Shown here: piece after piece, positions 42,626-51,366 of the stretch
How the letters are laid out: every line of letters begins with the position of its first letter
How positions within the stretch are numbered: the stretch's first letter is position 1
Source of the DNA: Deltaproteobacteria bacterium
GTDB lineage: Bacteria; Desulfobacterota; GWC2-55-46
Direction of reading: 5' to 3'
DNA: 64,000 nt
Assembly (NCBI GenBank): GCA_016219015.1
Contig: JACRCL010000031.1
Span: forward strand, 86,159 to 150,158
Notes under the pieces: model-generated
Told to the model about the DNA's origin: nothing
Databases searched by the model: none
Seen by the model: only the letters and a program-made list of their open reading frames with translations
Made by a program: the position numbers and the translations under genes

Positions 42626-43462
42626 CTACGGCTTGTAGTACATCAGCTCCCGGGCGTACGGAGCGATTATATCCGTTATCTTCTGAAGCTCCTTGTACTT
42701 CAGGGGGACGAAGTTCGCCGCGGCCTCGGCGTTCTCCTTCAGCTGCTCGACGTTGTCGCACCCGATGGTGGCCGCCACTATGGGCTGGGTAAGCGCGTAG
42801 CTGAAGAGGAGCTTTTTCGGGACGTCTATCATCCCCCTCATGTAGACCTTCATGCCGACGATGCCGATATCCTTGGCGCCGGCGGCGGGGACGATCTCTT
42901 CGAGGAAGCACCTGTGCTGCGGCTCGGCCGGGTTGACGGGTACGAGGACCGTGTCGAAGTCGAACATCTCGATGCACTTTTTCGTTATCAACGGGTCGTG
43001 GTGGCCGGTTACGCCTATGAACCTCGTATACCCTTTGCTTTTAGCCTCGGCGAACGCCTCTATGGCCCCTCCGGGCCCGAAGATCTGTTTAATCTCCTCC
43101 TCTGTCCTTACGTCGTGGACCTGCCAGAGGTCGAGGTGGTCGGTCTTTAAATTATCGAGGGTCTCCTTCAGGTGCTCCTCGGCGCCTTTTTTGTCCCTCG
43201 CGTGGGACTTGCTCGCGAGGAAGACCTTGTCCCTGCTCCCTTTCAAGGCCGCGCCGTAGTAGGCCTCGCTCCCGGCATAGGCGCGGGCCGTCTCCATGTA
43301 GTTTATCCCTAAGTCGAGCGCGGTCTTTATAAGCTCATCGGCCTCCTTGCCCTTGCCGTAGGTCCTCAGGACCCCTTCCCCTCCGAGCCCGAGGATAGTC
43401 ACGTCCACGCCGGTCTTTCCCAGCCGCCTTTTCGGTATTACCGTCTTTTTTTCGATGAACAT
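42626..43462 (-). CDS. Aldo/keto reductase
   Basis: 278 aa. TIM-barrel AKR signatures: RRLGKTGVDVTILGLGGEGV, GINYMETARAYAGSEAYYG (catalytic Tyr), FLASKSHARDK (Lys), DLWQVHDVRTEEEI (His). The C-terminal IGCDNVEQLKENAEA replaces the common NADPH-binding 'IPG..' loop. Residues after 250 continue with a short helix and lack the Fe-S cysteines of some relatives. It reduces small aldehydes or ketones; substrate unknown. Divergent from the PD-(D/E)XK-like gene. Confidence 0.88.
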   Translation of the reverse strand: MFIEKKTVIPKRRLGKTGVDVTILGLGGEGVLRTYGKGKEADELIKTALDLGINYMETARAYAGSEAYYGAALKGSRDKVFLASKSHARDKKGAEEHLKETLDNLKTDHLDLWQVHDVRTEEEIKQIFGPGGAIEAFAEAKSKGYTRFIGVTGHHDPLITKKCIEMFDFDTVLVPVNPAEPQHRCFLEEIVPAAGAKDIGIVGMKVYMRGMIDVPKKLLFSYALTQPIVAATIGCDNVEQLKENAEAAANFVPLKYKELQKITDIIAPYARELMYYKP

Positions 43463-43602
43463 AAAAGGATTATACCTATTTTTTTCCGTGAGTCCATAAT
43501 TTTGACCGCTTGGGACTTTATATTATTCTTTACGGATGAGCGGTATGACAAAAGGCAGTTTTTGAAAATAACGCCGTTAAATAGTAAAATTATCTTGAGC
43601 GC

Positions 43603-44403
43603 ATGAAAGGCTATAAGATAATGAGAGACAAAAACTACAACCCTGTTATTGCCATGCTCCGGAGGAGGGGCTTCGAGGTGGGGCTATCAAACCCCACGGA
43701 GTACCTCTTTTTCCCGCCCGACCTCGATAGCCATTTCGAGGACGAGCTCTACGAGATGCTCAAGAAATACTCCTTCCGCATATTCATAAGGGACGTGATA
43801 AAGAACAGGAAGGCGTTCGGCGCGGACGACCTCCTTAAATATTCGACAAGGGAGTGGGTCGAAAGATACATAGATTTTCTTCTTAAAAGGGGCGTGATAG
43901 CCGGGATCCCGGACGGGGGTTACAGGTTGAAGTCTGAGGCGGTCTTCAGCTTCGGCGATACGCTCGAATGGTTCGTGGCGAATGTCTTCGAGAGGGAGTT
44001 CTCTTCCCCGGCGCTCTGGGGCGTAAGGCTTTCCGGGGCGTCGTCCGGAGGGGATTACGACGTCGTGGCGTCGGTGGAGGGCGGGCTCGTCTACGTCGAG
44101 GTCAAGTCCTCGCCGCCGAAGAACGTCGAGGAGGCCGAGGTGGCCGCTTTCATAAAAAGGGCCGAGGCGCTTTCCCCCTCGATGGCGATATTCATCGAGG
44201 ACACGCGCTTGAGGATGAAGGACAAGATCGTCCCTTTCTTCGAAGGGCTCCTTGGAGGGAAAGAGGTAAAAAGGCTCGAGGATGAGACCTTCTCGATAGA
44301 AGACAGGGTCTTCATAACGAACAGCAAGCCCGACATAGTGGGCAACCTCGCTTACTGTATCCGGAGACGGCTGCGGAAGAGCTTCTGGCAGGGGCCTATA
44401 TGA
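43603..44403 (+). CDS. Unknown protein with PD-(D/E)XK nuclease-like core
   Basis: 266 aa, no signal or membrane segments. Residues 60-110 look like a winged-helix-type segment (STREWVERYIDFLLKRGVI). Residues 118-175 give the restriction-endonuclease-like pattern: E122/E130 upstream, SGGDYDVVA with D151/D153, then a strand VYVEVKSSPP with E166-V-K168. The remainder is a Rossmann-like alpha/beta extension (SMAIFIEDTRLRMKDKIV). This resembles orphan nuclease-fold proteins whose role is undefined. It sits alone between divergent and convergent genes. No methyltransferase partner nearby. I do not recognise a named family; the nuclease reading is inference from the motif. Confidence 0.55.
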   Translation: MKGYKIMRDKNYNPVIAMLRRRGFEVGLSNPTEYLFFPPDLDSHFEDELYEMLKKYSFRIFIRDVIKNRKAFGADDLLKYSTREWVERYIDFLLKRGVIAGIPDGGYRLKSEAVFSFGDTLEWFVANVFEREFSSPALWGVRLSGASSGGDYDVVASVEGGLVYVEVKSSPPKNVEEAEVAAFIKRAEALSPSMAIFIEDTRLRMKDKIVPFFEGLLGGKEVKRLEDETFSIEDRVFITNSKPDIVGNLAYCIRRRLRKSFWQGPI

Positions 44404-44638
44404 GGCGCTTTTTAGGCCTGAGCCCCGGCCACTTCTTCCTTTCCTGCAGGGAGGAGATGCGCCCTTCTATTCCGGCGAATATGCTAACGAGGCCCAATGT
44501 GGCGGACGGATGCTCCTGAAGCCCCGGCAGAGGCTTTTCCGCCTCTTTTTTGCCGCAGGCGCAGTCAACGCACCCTTCACATTCCTTCTCGTCTTCGCCC
44601 ACAAGGTCTATCACTATCACCCGGCTTTTCGGTCCCAT
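44396..44638 (-). CDS. Small acidic protein with a Cys cluster
   Basis: 80 aa. A strong AGGAGGG 7 bases before the ATG supports it. The start VIVIDLVGEDEKECEGCVDC and ACGKKEAEK place four Cys (C-x2-C-x2-C-x-C pattern) within nine residues, able to hold an Fe-S cluster or zinc. The rest is unstructured with a basic tail. Its 3' end overlaps the opposite gene by 8 bases. No family recognised; function unknown. Confidence 0.6.
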   Translation of the reverse strand: MGPKSRVIVIDLVGEDEKECEGCVDCACGKKEAEKPLPGLQEHPSATLGLVSIFAGIEGRISSLQERKKWPGLRPKKRLI

Positions 44639-44656
44639 GCCCGTCCCTCCTTTTTA

Positions 44657-44780
44657 GCAGACTGCTGAAAAAGCCCAATCTGCTGTGTCGTCTTCAAAAT
44701 TCGTCACTGCGGCGTACAAAGTACGTACGCCTCATTCCTCATTTTTCGACTCCTTGCATCTTAGACTTTTTGAGCAGCCT
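44657..44780 (-). repeat. Family B palindromic repeat, copy B4
   Basis: Reverse orientation: ACTGCTGAAAAAGCCC at the left, TTTTTGAGCAGCCT at the right, inner GCGGCGTAC/GTACGCC stem. Located between the Cys-cluster gene start and the HAD-like stop. Confidence 0.9.
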
Positions 44781-44827
44781 GCCTGAATGTAATTTTGAGT
44801 TTTACATCAACTTTTCAGGTTTGAAGG

Positions 44828-45196
44828 TCAATCCCAGAAAAAGCTGCTGTTACTCTCCTTGCAGCAGATAAGCTCGGCCACAAGAATATTTTCGCCCGGA
44901 AGGTCTCCGCAGATATGGGGCTTTACCCTGTATACGAGCCCCGGGAACCAGTCCTGCGGCTCATCGTCCACGCAGATGTCGGGCTTAAGGGGCGAGCCCA
45001 TTTCCTTCTTATGGACCATGCCGGGTATGCCGTTTTCCCTTAACATGGCCGTATAATAATCGACGGGCCCGCTTGTCCAGAAGTCCACCCTGTTGCCGGC
45101 CTCCAGCAGACCTTTAATGGTCTCTTTTATGCCGGGCCTTAAAGACATATCAATAGCCCCCAGTACCGTCCCCATCACGTCAAATACTATGTGCAT
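44828..45196 (-). CDS. HAD-superfamily-like small protein
   Basis: 122 aa from the ATG at 45196; the frame upstream to 45259 is a weak alternative. HAD motif I HIVFDVMGTVLGAID has the nucleophile Asp6, but the second Asp (D-x-D) is Met. Motif II is VDFWTSGPVDYYTAML and motif IV SPLKPDICVDDEPQDW with paired Asp. The missing general-acid Asp means ordinary phosphatase activity is doubtful; phosphonatase- and dehalogenase-type HADs also vary here. Role unknown. B4 lies behind it and may be its terminator. Confidence 0.6.
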   Translation of the reverse strand: MHIVFDVMGTVLGAIDMSLRPGIKETIKGLLEAGNRVDFWTSGPVDYYTAMLRENGIPGMVHKKEMGSPLKPDICVDDEPQDWFPGLVYRVKPHICGDLPGENILVAELICCKESNSSFFWD

Positions 45197-45396
45197 GCGC
45201 CAAGGACCTCTTAACAGGGCTGCTGGAGCTTTTTGAGCAGCCTCTTCGGAGTTTCTCAATACCCTGTTACAGCTATAAATCCTGAGGCCATTATATAGAA
45301 ACTCAGATTAGAGGCTGATTAGAAAAGATAAAAAGGCTTGATATTTCATGTAGTTAGGCGATGGACACAGGGAGGAGTCCCATAATGCGGAAGAAA

Positions 45397-45432
45397 TTAA
45401 AAAAAACCCCCGCAGCTCGCTGCGGGGGTCAT
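45397..45432 (-). terminator. Terminator of the two-component operon at 45.5-47.6 kb
   Basis: CCCCCGCAG-CTCG-CTGCGGGGG stem; on the minus strand it is followed by a run of eight T. It lies 36 bases beyond the histidine kinase stop. Confidence 0.9.
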
Positions 45433-45467
45433 TATCACCATTTATATTGTTAAATATAAGAAATGCC

Positions 45468-46883
45468 TCAGTGCGAGCCGTTCTTCACGGCCGGGTTCTT
45501 GGGCAGAGTCACTATGAAGGCGCTGCCCTTGCCTATCTCGCTTTTGACCGTGACCGTGCCGCCGTGCGCCTCTACTATGGTGCGGACGATGGAGAGGCCC
45601 AGGCCGCTGCCGACCGTGACGCCCCTGCTCGTGTCCACCCTGTAGAAGCGGTCGAATATCTTGTCTTTCTCGGTCTCGGGTATGCCTATCCCCGTATCCT
45701 CTATCGTGACCGTCGCCATGTCCTGGCCGTCGCCGATGTTTATCGCGACGCTGCCCTGGAATCTATTGTACTTTATCGCGTTCTCTACTATGTTGGTGAA
45801 GACCTCGGTCAGCCCTTCGCGGTCGCCCCTTACGGTGACGCTGCCGCCGGTGAGCTTTATGCCTATGCCCTTGTTCACGGCAGAGGGCTCTATGAGCTTC
45901 AATACGTCCTTCATGAGGTCCCTGAGGTCCATCTTGACGGGCTTGAACTGGATGGTCTTGTTGTCCATGCGCGATATCACGAGGATGCGGTTTATGATGT
46001 CGCACATCCTGTTCACCGTATCCCCCATCTTCCGGATCGCCTCTTTGTAGTCGCCGGCCGTCCTTTCCCTCGAAAGGGTAACGTCGCAAAAGCTCTTTAT
46101 TATCGACGTAGGCGTCCTTAGCTCATGCGACGCGTCCGAGAGGAACTGCTTCTGGCGCGAGAACGACTCCTCCAGTCTTCCGAGCATGGTATTGAAGCTC
46201 GCGGCCAGGGGCTTCAATTCCATAACCACCCCGCGCTCCTCCACCCTCTGGCTCAGGTTCTCCTCGGTTATCTGGCCGATCTTGGCGGTAAAGGTCTTCA
46301 AGACCCTCAGCGCCCAGCCCGTCATGAAGAACACCCCTATGCCGCAGACTATGAAGACGAACGGGAATATCGCGAGCACGGTGTTCCTGAAAGAGCTCAA
46401 GAGCCTATGGGTGTCCTCGAGCGTATCGGCGGCCTGGAACGTGAGCGGGCCGAGCGAGAAGTTGTACGACTGGCTTATAAGGCGCACGGTGCCTATATTG
46501 GGCACCGCTACCGACCTCAAATCCCCCTCGGCCGTCCCCCTCATTATCGGCAGGGTGGCGTCGGAAAGGAAAAGCGACGGCGAGCGGACGAGGACCTTGC
46601 CGTCGCCGGAGACTATCTGGTAGTAGTGGCCGGACAGCTTATCCGCGTATACGCCCGTGACGGCGGTGGCGAGCTCCTGCAGCTCGCTTTCGAGCTGGCC
46701 CTGCGCCTCCTCTATGGCCATGAGGTTCGCAAGCGTGTCCACCTCGGAGTTCAGGTGCTCGTCCGCCAGCTGTATCGTGACCTCCTCGAGCTTATAGTAA
46801 AGGAATAGCTCGATGCCGGTGAAGAATATCGAGAAGACCACGAGGAACCATATGACGAGCCTGAGTTTTATCGAGTTGAACAT
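45468..46883 (-). CDS. Membrane sensor histidine kinase (CusS/QseC-like)
   Basis: 471 aa. Two transmembrane helices (about 8-30 and 163-190) enclose a periplasmic sensor domain. HAMP follows, then HisKA with FLSDASHELRTPTSIIKSF (phospho-acceptor His near residue 262), N-box FTNIVENAIKYNRF, and G-boxes IEDTGIGIPE, RVDTSRGVTVGSGLGLSIV. It pairs with the OmpR-type regulator 12 bases upstream. Heavy-metal or envelope sensors have this layout; the signal is not evident. The operon ends at a strong terminator. Confidence 0.92.
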   Translation of the reverse strand: MFNSIKLRLVIWFLVVFSIFFTGIELFLYYKLEEVTIQLADEHLNSEVDTLANLMAIEEAQGQLESELQELATAVTGVYADKLSGHYYQIVSGDGKVLVRSPSLFLSDATLPIMRGTAEGDLRSVAVPNIGTVRLISQSYNFSLGPLTFQAADTLEDTHRLLSSFRNTVLAIFPFVFIVCGIGVFFMTGWALRVLKTFTAKIGQITEENLSQRVEERGVVMELKPLAASFNTMLGRLEESFSRQKQFLSDASHELRTPTSIIKSFCDVTLSRERTAGDYKEAIRKMGDTVNRMCDIINRILVISRMDNKTIQFKPVKMDLRDLMKDVLKLIEPSAVNKGIGIKLTGGSVTVRGDREGLTEVFTNIVENAIKYNRFQGSVAINIGDGQDMATVTIEDTGIGIPETEKDKIFDRFYRVDTSRGVTVGSGLGLSIVRTIVEAHGGTVTVKSEIGKGSAFIVTLPKNPAVKNGSH

Positions 46884-46895
46884 GGCGGGTCCGGC

Positions 46896-47570
46896 CTATT
46901 CCTCTTCCTTCAGCATGTAACCTGCGCCGCGGACGGTGTGGATGAGCTTGGGCTTGAAGTCCTTGTCTATCTTGTTGCGGAGGTAGTTTATGTAAACGTC
47001 CACTACGTTGGAGTCCATGTCGGTGTCTTCGTGGTAGATGTGCTCGACTATGTCGGTGCGCGTCACCACGTTCCCTTTCCTGTACGCGAGGTATTCAAGG
47101 AGGGCGTACTCCTTCGCGGAAAGGCTTATGGTCTTGCCGCCTCTTTTCACCTCGTGGCTGGCGGTGTTTATCTCGAGGTCGGCTATGCGGACTACCGCCT
47201 CTTTTACCGTGGCCTTTCTGCGGAGGAGCGACCTTACGCGGGCGAGCAGCTCCTCGAAGACGAACGGCTTGGTGAGGTAGTCGTCCGCCCCCGTATCGAG
47301 CCCCTTGATCTTGTCAAGGAGCGCGTCCCGAGCCGTAAGGAGCAGCACCGGCGTGGTGATGCCCTTCTTCCTCATCGTGCTCAATACCGTAAGGCCGTCC
47401 ATCAGCGGGAGCATGATATCGAGGATTAGCGCGTCGGCCGGGAAGTTCTCGGCCATGTACAGGCCCTCTTCCCCGTCGTGGGCCACATCGACCACGTAGC
47501 CTTCTTCCTCGAGCCCCTGCTTTACTATCGAGGCCAGGTCCTTCTCGTCTTCTACAAGGAGTATCCTCAT
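46896..47570 (-). CDS. OmpR/CusR-family response regulator
   Basis: 224 aa. Receiver domain with LVEDEKDLAS, phospho-acceptor Asp51 (LILDIMLPLMDG), Thr in LLTARD and Lys in YLTKPF. The C-terminal winged helix is KRGGKTISLSAKEYALLEYL and NVVDVYINYLRNKID. It matches CusR/CopR-like regulators. First gene of the operon; its leader contains the multi-hairpin D2. Confidence 0.94.
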   Translation of the reverse strand: MRILLVEDEKDLASIVKQGLEEEGYVVDVAHDGEEGLYMAENFPADALILDIMLPLMDGLTVLSTMRKKGITTPVLLLTARDALLDKIKGLDTGADDYLTKPFVFEELLARVRSLLRRKATVKEAVVRIADLEINTASHEVKRGGKTISLSAKEYALLEYLAYRKGNVVTRTDIVEHIYHEDTDMDSNVVDVYINYLRNKIDKDFKPKLIHTVRGAGYMLKEEE

Positions 47571-47615
47571 CTTTTCGCTCCCCCCTGGAAGCGCCCCCTT
47601 TGACGGAGGCCGCGT

Positions 47616-47766
47616 TAGCAGGGTGTTGAAAACACCCTGCTATGCAATCCATGGATGGATTGCCAAATTGCGAGACTTGAAAAGTCGAGCAATTTGTGAG
47701 GTTTGGTCGAATTCATTTCGGCCAAACCGTAGTTGAAAAAACCAAGGATGGGCTTTTTCAACATCT
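47616..47766. repeat. Family D multi-hairpin repeat, copy D2
   Basis: Four consecutive stems: AGCAGGGTGTT/AACACCCTGCT, CAATCCATGGATGGATTG, CAAATTGCGAGACTT/AAGTCGAGCAATTTG and GTTTGGTCGAA/TTTCGGCCAAAC, then CTTTTTCAAC. It lies between the response regulator start and the cytochrome b stop; related to D1 and D3. Confidence 0.7.
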
Positions 47767-47820
47767 GTGAGACTGCCGGGAGAATCTGCGGAAGCCCGCC
47801 CGGGACTTCCGCGCCGTAAG

Positions 47821-48489
47821 CTATTCTTTCGGGAAATACTTCTTCCCGTGGACCATCGAAGAAAGGAGCCCCGTCTTTTCCTTTACCTCGTGGACGACCA
47901 TGCCGAAGAGGTGCGCTCCGAGGAAAAACAGGATGAAGTAAAAGCCGAACTCGTGGACCTCTTCGAGCGTGCCCGAGAGCTCTTCCATGTCCGGGGCGCT
48001 CATCCCCGCGAGGAAGGCCGCTCCCGGCAGCATCTTAAACTCCGTTCCCGCGAGCACAAGCCCGGTGGCGGCCTGACTGGCGAGCACTATAAAGAGCGCG
48101 ATGTAGAATATCGAGGCGAGCGGGTCGTGTCCGGATACCTTGGCCGGATGATTCCTGAACCCGCTCAGGTACCATTTTATGTCCTGTACCAGCCCCTGCC
48201 GCTTCTCCCTGCTGAAGGGGAATATGTCGGACCACCTCGCGTAAGCGTTGCCCGCGAACGCCCAGAAGACCCTCAGAAGGAACGTTAACACGAACACGTA
48301 GCCAAGATAGGCGTGTGCCCTCTTTACCGGCGCCCGCAACGCCTTCTCTATGCCTATCATCTCCATGCCCTCTTTGCCTAAAATCAGCAGGACAAGCGTT
48401 ATGACGAGGATGGCGTTTATCCAGTGTAGAGCGCGGGTCTGCCAGTCCCAGACATCCACAAGGACCCGTTCGTTATCTTGATTTCTCAT
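47821..48489 (-). CDS. Cytochrome b561-type membrane protein (Ni/Fe-hydrogenase b-type family)
   Basis: 222 aa with four main helices. Heme-ligand His candidates are in WDWQTRALHWINAILV, KRAHAYLGYVFVLTF, EEVHEFGFYFILFFLGAH and GMVVHEVKEKTG. The N-terminus 'VWDWQTRALHW' is typical of this di-heme cytochrome b family, which links quinones to hydrogenase, formate dehydrogenase or a periplasmic c-type cytochrome. No hydrogenase or cytochrome partner is adjacent in the window, so the partner is unknown. The neighbouring two-component genes are separated by D2. Confidence 0.85.
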   Translation of the reverse strand: MRNQDNERVLVDVWDWQTRALHWINAILVITLVLLILGKEGMEMIGIEKALRAPVKRAHAYLGYVFVLTFLLRVFWAFAGNAYARWSDIFPFSREKRQGLVQDIKWYLSGFRNHPAKVSGHDPLASIFYIALFIVLASQAATGLVLAGTEFKMLPGAAFLAGMSAPDMEELSGTLEEVHEFGFYFILFFLGAHLFGMVVHEVKEKTGLLSSMVHGKKYFPKE

Positions 48490-48742
48490 ATTATCCTTCG
48501 GGGACCGGTTTTTTAAACGATATTAACACGCTCTTACGGGCCGGTCAACCCCTTCCGCCCATAGCGCGTTGATTTTGCTATGTATTCCGTGCGCCCGGAC
48601 TGCCAAATGCTTTAAGAGGATTATAGATTAATAAAGATTAAAAATAGATTAGACCGGGTGCGCGGGGCACATCTTTTGCTTAACATAATATCCACGCCCC
48701 CCTACTGTTGCTTTATCTCCGCGCATCTGCTAAGTTCCTTTC

Positions 48743-49411
48743 ATGGATAGCTTGAGGCTTGCCGGTTACATCGACCTAACGTTGTTGAGGCCGGACGCGG
48801 CCACGGCGGACATCGAGTCCTTTGCCTCGGGCGCCTTGAAATACCCGTTCGCATCTCTTTGCGTCCCGCCATGCCACGTGAAGACGGTCCGCGATATGGC
48901 TGCCGAAAGCGGGGTCAAGGTCTCTACCGTGGCGGGCTTCCCGTTGGGCTACAATATAAAAGGCTCAAAGCTCTTTGAGGCCGAAAGGGCCTTCGAGGAC
49001 GGCGCGGCGGAGGTCGATATGGTAATGAACGTCTCGCTCTTCAAATCCGGGGAGTTCAGGGAGGTGGAGCTTGAGATAGCGGAGCTTGTAAGGCGGCTCC
49101 CGCAGGCCGTAATAAAGGTGATAATAGAGACCTGCTACTTGAGCGACGCGGAGAAGGCCGCGGCCCTTGATATCGCGGTCGCCGCCGGGGCGCGCTTCGT
49201 CAAGACCTCTACGGGCTTCGGCCCCGGGGCGGCCACCGTAAAGGACGTGGAGCTTTTATCGAAGCGGGCCGCCGGAAGGATAGGGGTGAAGGCCTCGGGC
49301 GGGATAAAGACGCTCGACGAGGCGCTCTCCATGATAAGGGCCGGGGCAGTAAGGCTCGGGACGAGCGCCGGGATAAGGATACTCGAAGAGGCCGCTTCCA
49401 GACGGGTTTGA
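48743..49411 (+). CDS. deoC: Deoxyribose-phosphate aldolase
   Basis: 222 aa. DERA signatures: YIDLTLLRPDAATADIE, VSTVAGFPLGYNIKGSK, EVDMVMNVSLFKSGEF, Schiff-base Lys in ARFVKTSTGFGPGAATV and Lys in VGVKASGGIKTLDEAL. It splits 2-deoxyribose 5-phosphate into acetaldehyde and glyceraldehyde 3-phosphate in deoxynucleoside catabolism. Followed by an adenosine-specific kinase gene on the same strand 72 bases later, so the two may form a nucleoside-use unit. Confidence 0.94.
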   Translation: MDSLRLAGYIDLTLLRPDAATADIESFASGALKYPFASLCVPPCHVKTVRDMAAESGVKVSTVAGFPLGYNIKGSKLFEAERAFEDGAAEVDMVMNVSLFKSGEFREVELEIAELVRRLPQAVIKVIIETCYLSDAEKAAALDIAVAAGARFVKTSTGFGPGAATVKDVELLSKRAAGRIGVKASGGIKTLDEALSMIRAGAVRLGTSAGIRILEEAASRRV

Positions 49412-49483
49412 CGGGCGGGGCCTGTATGCTATCCTTTTATAACAGGCTTGTCTTTTCCAACGTATCAACTAAAGGAGGCTCGG

Positions 49484-49966
49484 ATGGAGATAAAGTCCAT
49501 AAAGGCTGAGTTCCCGGAAGACTGCAATATAATAATCGGCGCGGCCCATTTCATAAAGACCGTCGAAGACCTCCACGAGATAATAGTGTCGTCCGTGCCC
49601 GGCGCGAAGTTCGGGGCCGCGCTTTCCGAGGCCTCGGGGCCGTGCCTGGTAAGGGCCGAGGGCAACGACGAGAGTCTTAAGAAGATAGCCGCCGAGAATG
49701 CCCTGAATATCGGCGCCGGCCATACCTTCGTCATAGTCCTCAAGGACGCCTACCCCGTAAACATACTTAACGCCGTAAAGGGCTGTCAGGAGGTCTGCTC
49801 AGTCTACTGCGCCACCGCCAACCCCCTTGAGGTCGTCGTGGCGGAGACTGAACAGGGGAGGGCCGTGCTCGGCGTCGTAGACGGCTTTGCCCCGAAAGGC
49901 ATAGAGGGGTATAAGGATATGAAGGACAGGAGAGCGCTACTGAGGAAGATAGGATACAAGCTATAG
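49484..49966 (+). CDS. Adenosine-specific kinase (PH1010/PAE2307-type)
   Basis: 160 aa from the ATG at 49484 with AAAGGAGG upstream. It is the compact DUF355 fold: PEDCNIIIGAAHFIKTVEDL, GAKFGAALSEASGPCLVRAE, GAGHTFVIVLKDAYPVN and LGVVDGFAPKGIE. Members bind AMP/adenosine and were named after thermophilic archaeal structures; the physiological reaction is not fully settled. Adjacent to deoC. Confidence 0.88.
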   Translation: MEIKSIKAEFPEDCNIIIGAAHFIKTVEDLHEIIVSSVPGAKFGAALSEASGPCLVRAEGNDESLKKIAAENALNIGAGHTFVIVLKDAYPVNILNAVKGCQEVCSVYCATANPLEVVVAETEQGRAVLGVVDGFAPKGIEGYKDMKDRRALLRKIGYKL

Positions 49967-50287
49967 CATAATGTGCCCGCCGGTATTTTGCGCGGTAGCG
50001 CGGCCGGATGAATAACTATGCCAGCCGCAAACCAGGTCAAGGCTGGCATATAAAAAACCCGCACCATATTTAACCCCTCATTTATTTCTCGAAAAATTGG
50101 ACCATCCGGAAGTAATTTCTACTCAAAAAAAATCCCCTCTCTTTATACATAGACTTAATTCTGCAGAATAATCTCGCAGGATTCCCTTGAAAAAACGAAC
50201 GGATAAAATTTTAGGGGTAGAAAAATCCCACCATTTATATTAGATATGTAATGGCTTGTTTTTATAGATATCGGAAAAGAGGCCAGG
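49967..50287. other. Gene-free, AT-rich gap
   Basis: No frame with ribosome site. AT content rises, continuing into the next two genes. A candidate regulatory region for the exported protein at 50288, but no good promoter was found. Confidence 0.4.
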
Positions 50288-51310
50288 ATGAAAAAAAATA
50301 TTTTTATAACTTTGCTGCTCGCGCTTATCTTCAGCTTTCACCATGCCTTCGCGGAAGAGGCTCAAAATAAGGCTGAAGGATTCAAAATAAAGCTCCCTGA
50401 CGGGCTTTATCTTTATCAGCCGAAGATAAAGGAAGAGGTCTTCAGCCCTCTGTTTATCGTTGAGAAGGGAGCCCTGGTAGACCCCTATGCCCTTGCAGTC
50501 AAGATAGGGGAAAAAAAGTTTATTAAAGATTACGTCGAAGGCAAAAGATTTCATGTATATATCGAAGGCGTAACGGCAGGCATATTAACCGAAGTAAAAT
50601 TTGAGTTTGTAAATGTATGCTACTCTGACGAATTCCTGCCGGACATACGCGGAAAAGGCAAATACGAAGGAAAACCTTTAAAGAAAGCTTATTCGAATAA
50701 ATCCCTCTACGCATTTAATGAGTACGAGAGGTCTGATGGCTCTCTAAAAGCAATAGCCGCCCCCGTGGAGTTAACGACCGATAAAGCCTTAAAGGATTTT
50801 GAGGTAACCGAAAAAAACAAGGCCATGACAGTTGAAGCGGTTAGAAAGAACTTTGTCCCGGGGGCTTTTGAACTCATAAAAAAAAGACTTGAAACACTCT
50901 ATGAAGAAAAGCAGGTGATCACCGGTCAGTGGGGGAAGCTTAAATTTTTGAAATCATTTAATAAAGGGGGCAACAAAAAAGGCTTGATTGGATTATACAC
51001 GCTTTACGTGTCCTTCCGGGATGCCGCAAGGCAAGAGGGGATAGATGCAGGCTATTCCGCGGAGATATTGTTCTCCATGGTTGATAACAAAATAGAACAG
51101 GTCGCATTTGTGGATGGTTATGAACCTGCTTACAACCTGGGTGGAGTCATTGATACCGACGGAGATGGAATTACCGAGCTGATTTTGGAAGAAGGTATAA
51201 TAAGCGATAAAGAACCTGAAGATGGAAAAAATATTTCTATCCTACGGCAGACCTCTGCCGGATGGAAGGAGATATACCACTCGGAAAGGATCTGCGGTCC
51301 GATATTTTAA
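50288..51310 (+). CDS. Exported protein of unknown function with a Ca-binding-like loop
   Basis: 340 aa. Signal peptide MKKNIFITLLLALIFSFHHA, cleavage before EEAQ, so periplasmic or secreted. The body is beta-rich without a recognised family. VIDTDGDGITELILEEG (near 291-307) is a D-x-D-x-D-G calcium-loop or FG-GAP-like motif. More AT-rich than its neighbours. It is followed 56 bases later by a peptidase without a signal peptide, so a secreted-immunity and effector pair is conceivable. Function not known. Confidence 0.6.
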   Translation: MKKNIFITLLLALIFSFHHAFAEEAQNKAEGFKIKLPDGLYLYQPKIKEEVFSPLFIVEKGALVDPYALAVKIGEKKFIKDYVEGKRFHVYIEGVTAGILTEVKFEFVNVCYSDEFLPDIRGKGKYEGKPLKKAYSNKSLYAFNEYERSDGSLKAIAAPVELTTDKALKDFEVTEKNKAMTVEAVRKNFVPGAFELIKKRLETLYEEKQVITGQWGKLKFLKSFNKGGNKKGLIGLYTLYVSFRDAARQEGIDAGYSAEILFSMVDNKIEQVAFVDGYEPAYNLGGVIDTDGDGITELILEEGIISDKEPEDGKNISILRQTSAGWKEIYHSERICGPIF

Positions 51311-51366
51311 AAAGCGGCAAGGCGGCATTATTACGGCTGAAATTTAAGTAGGAACGGAGGTTTCTT

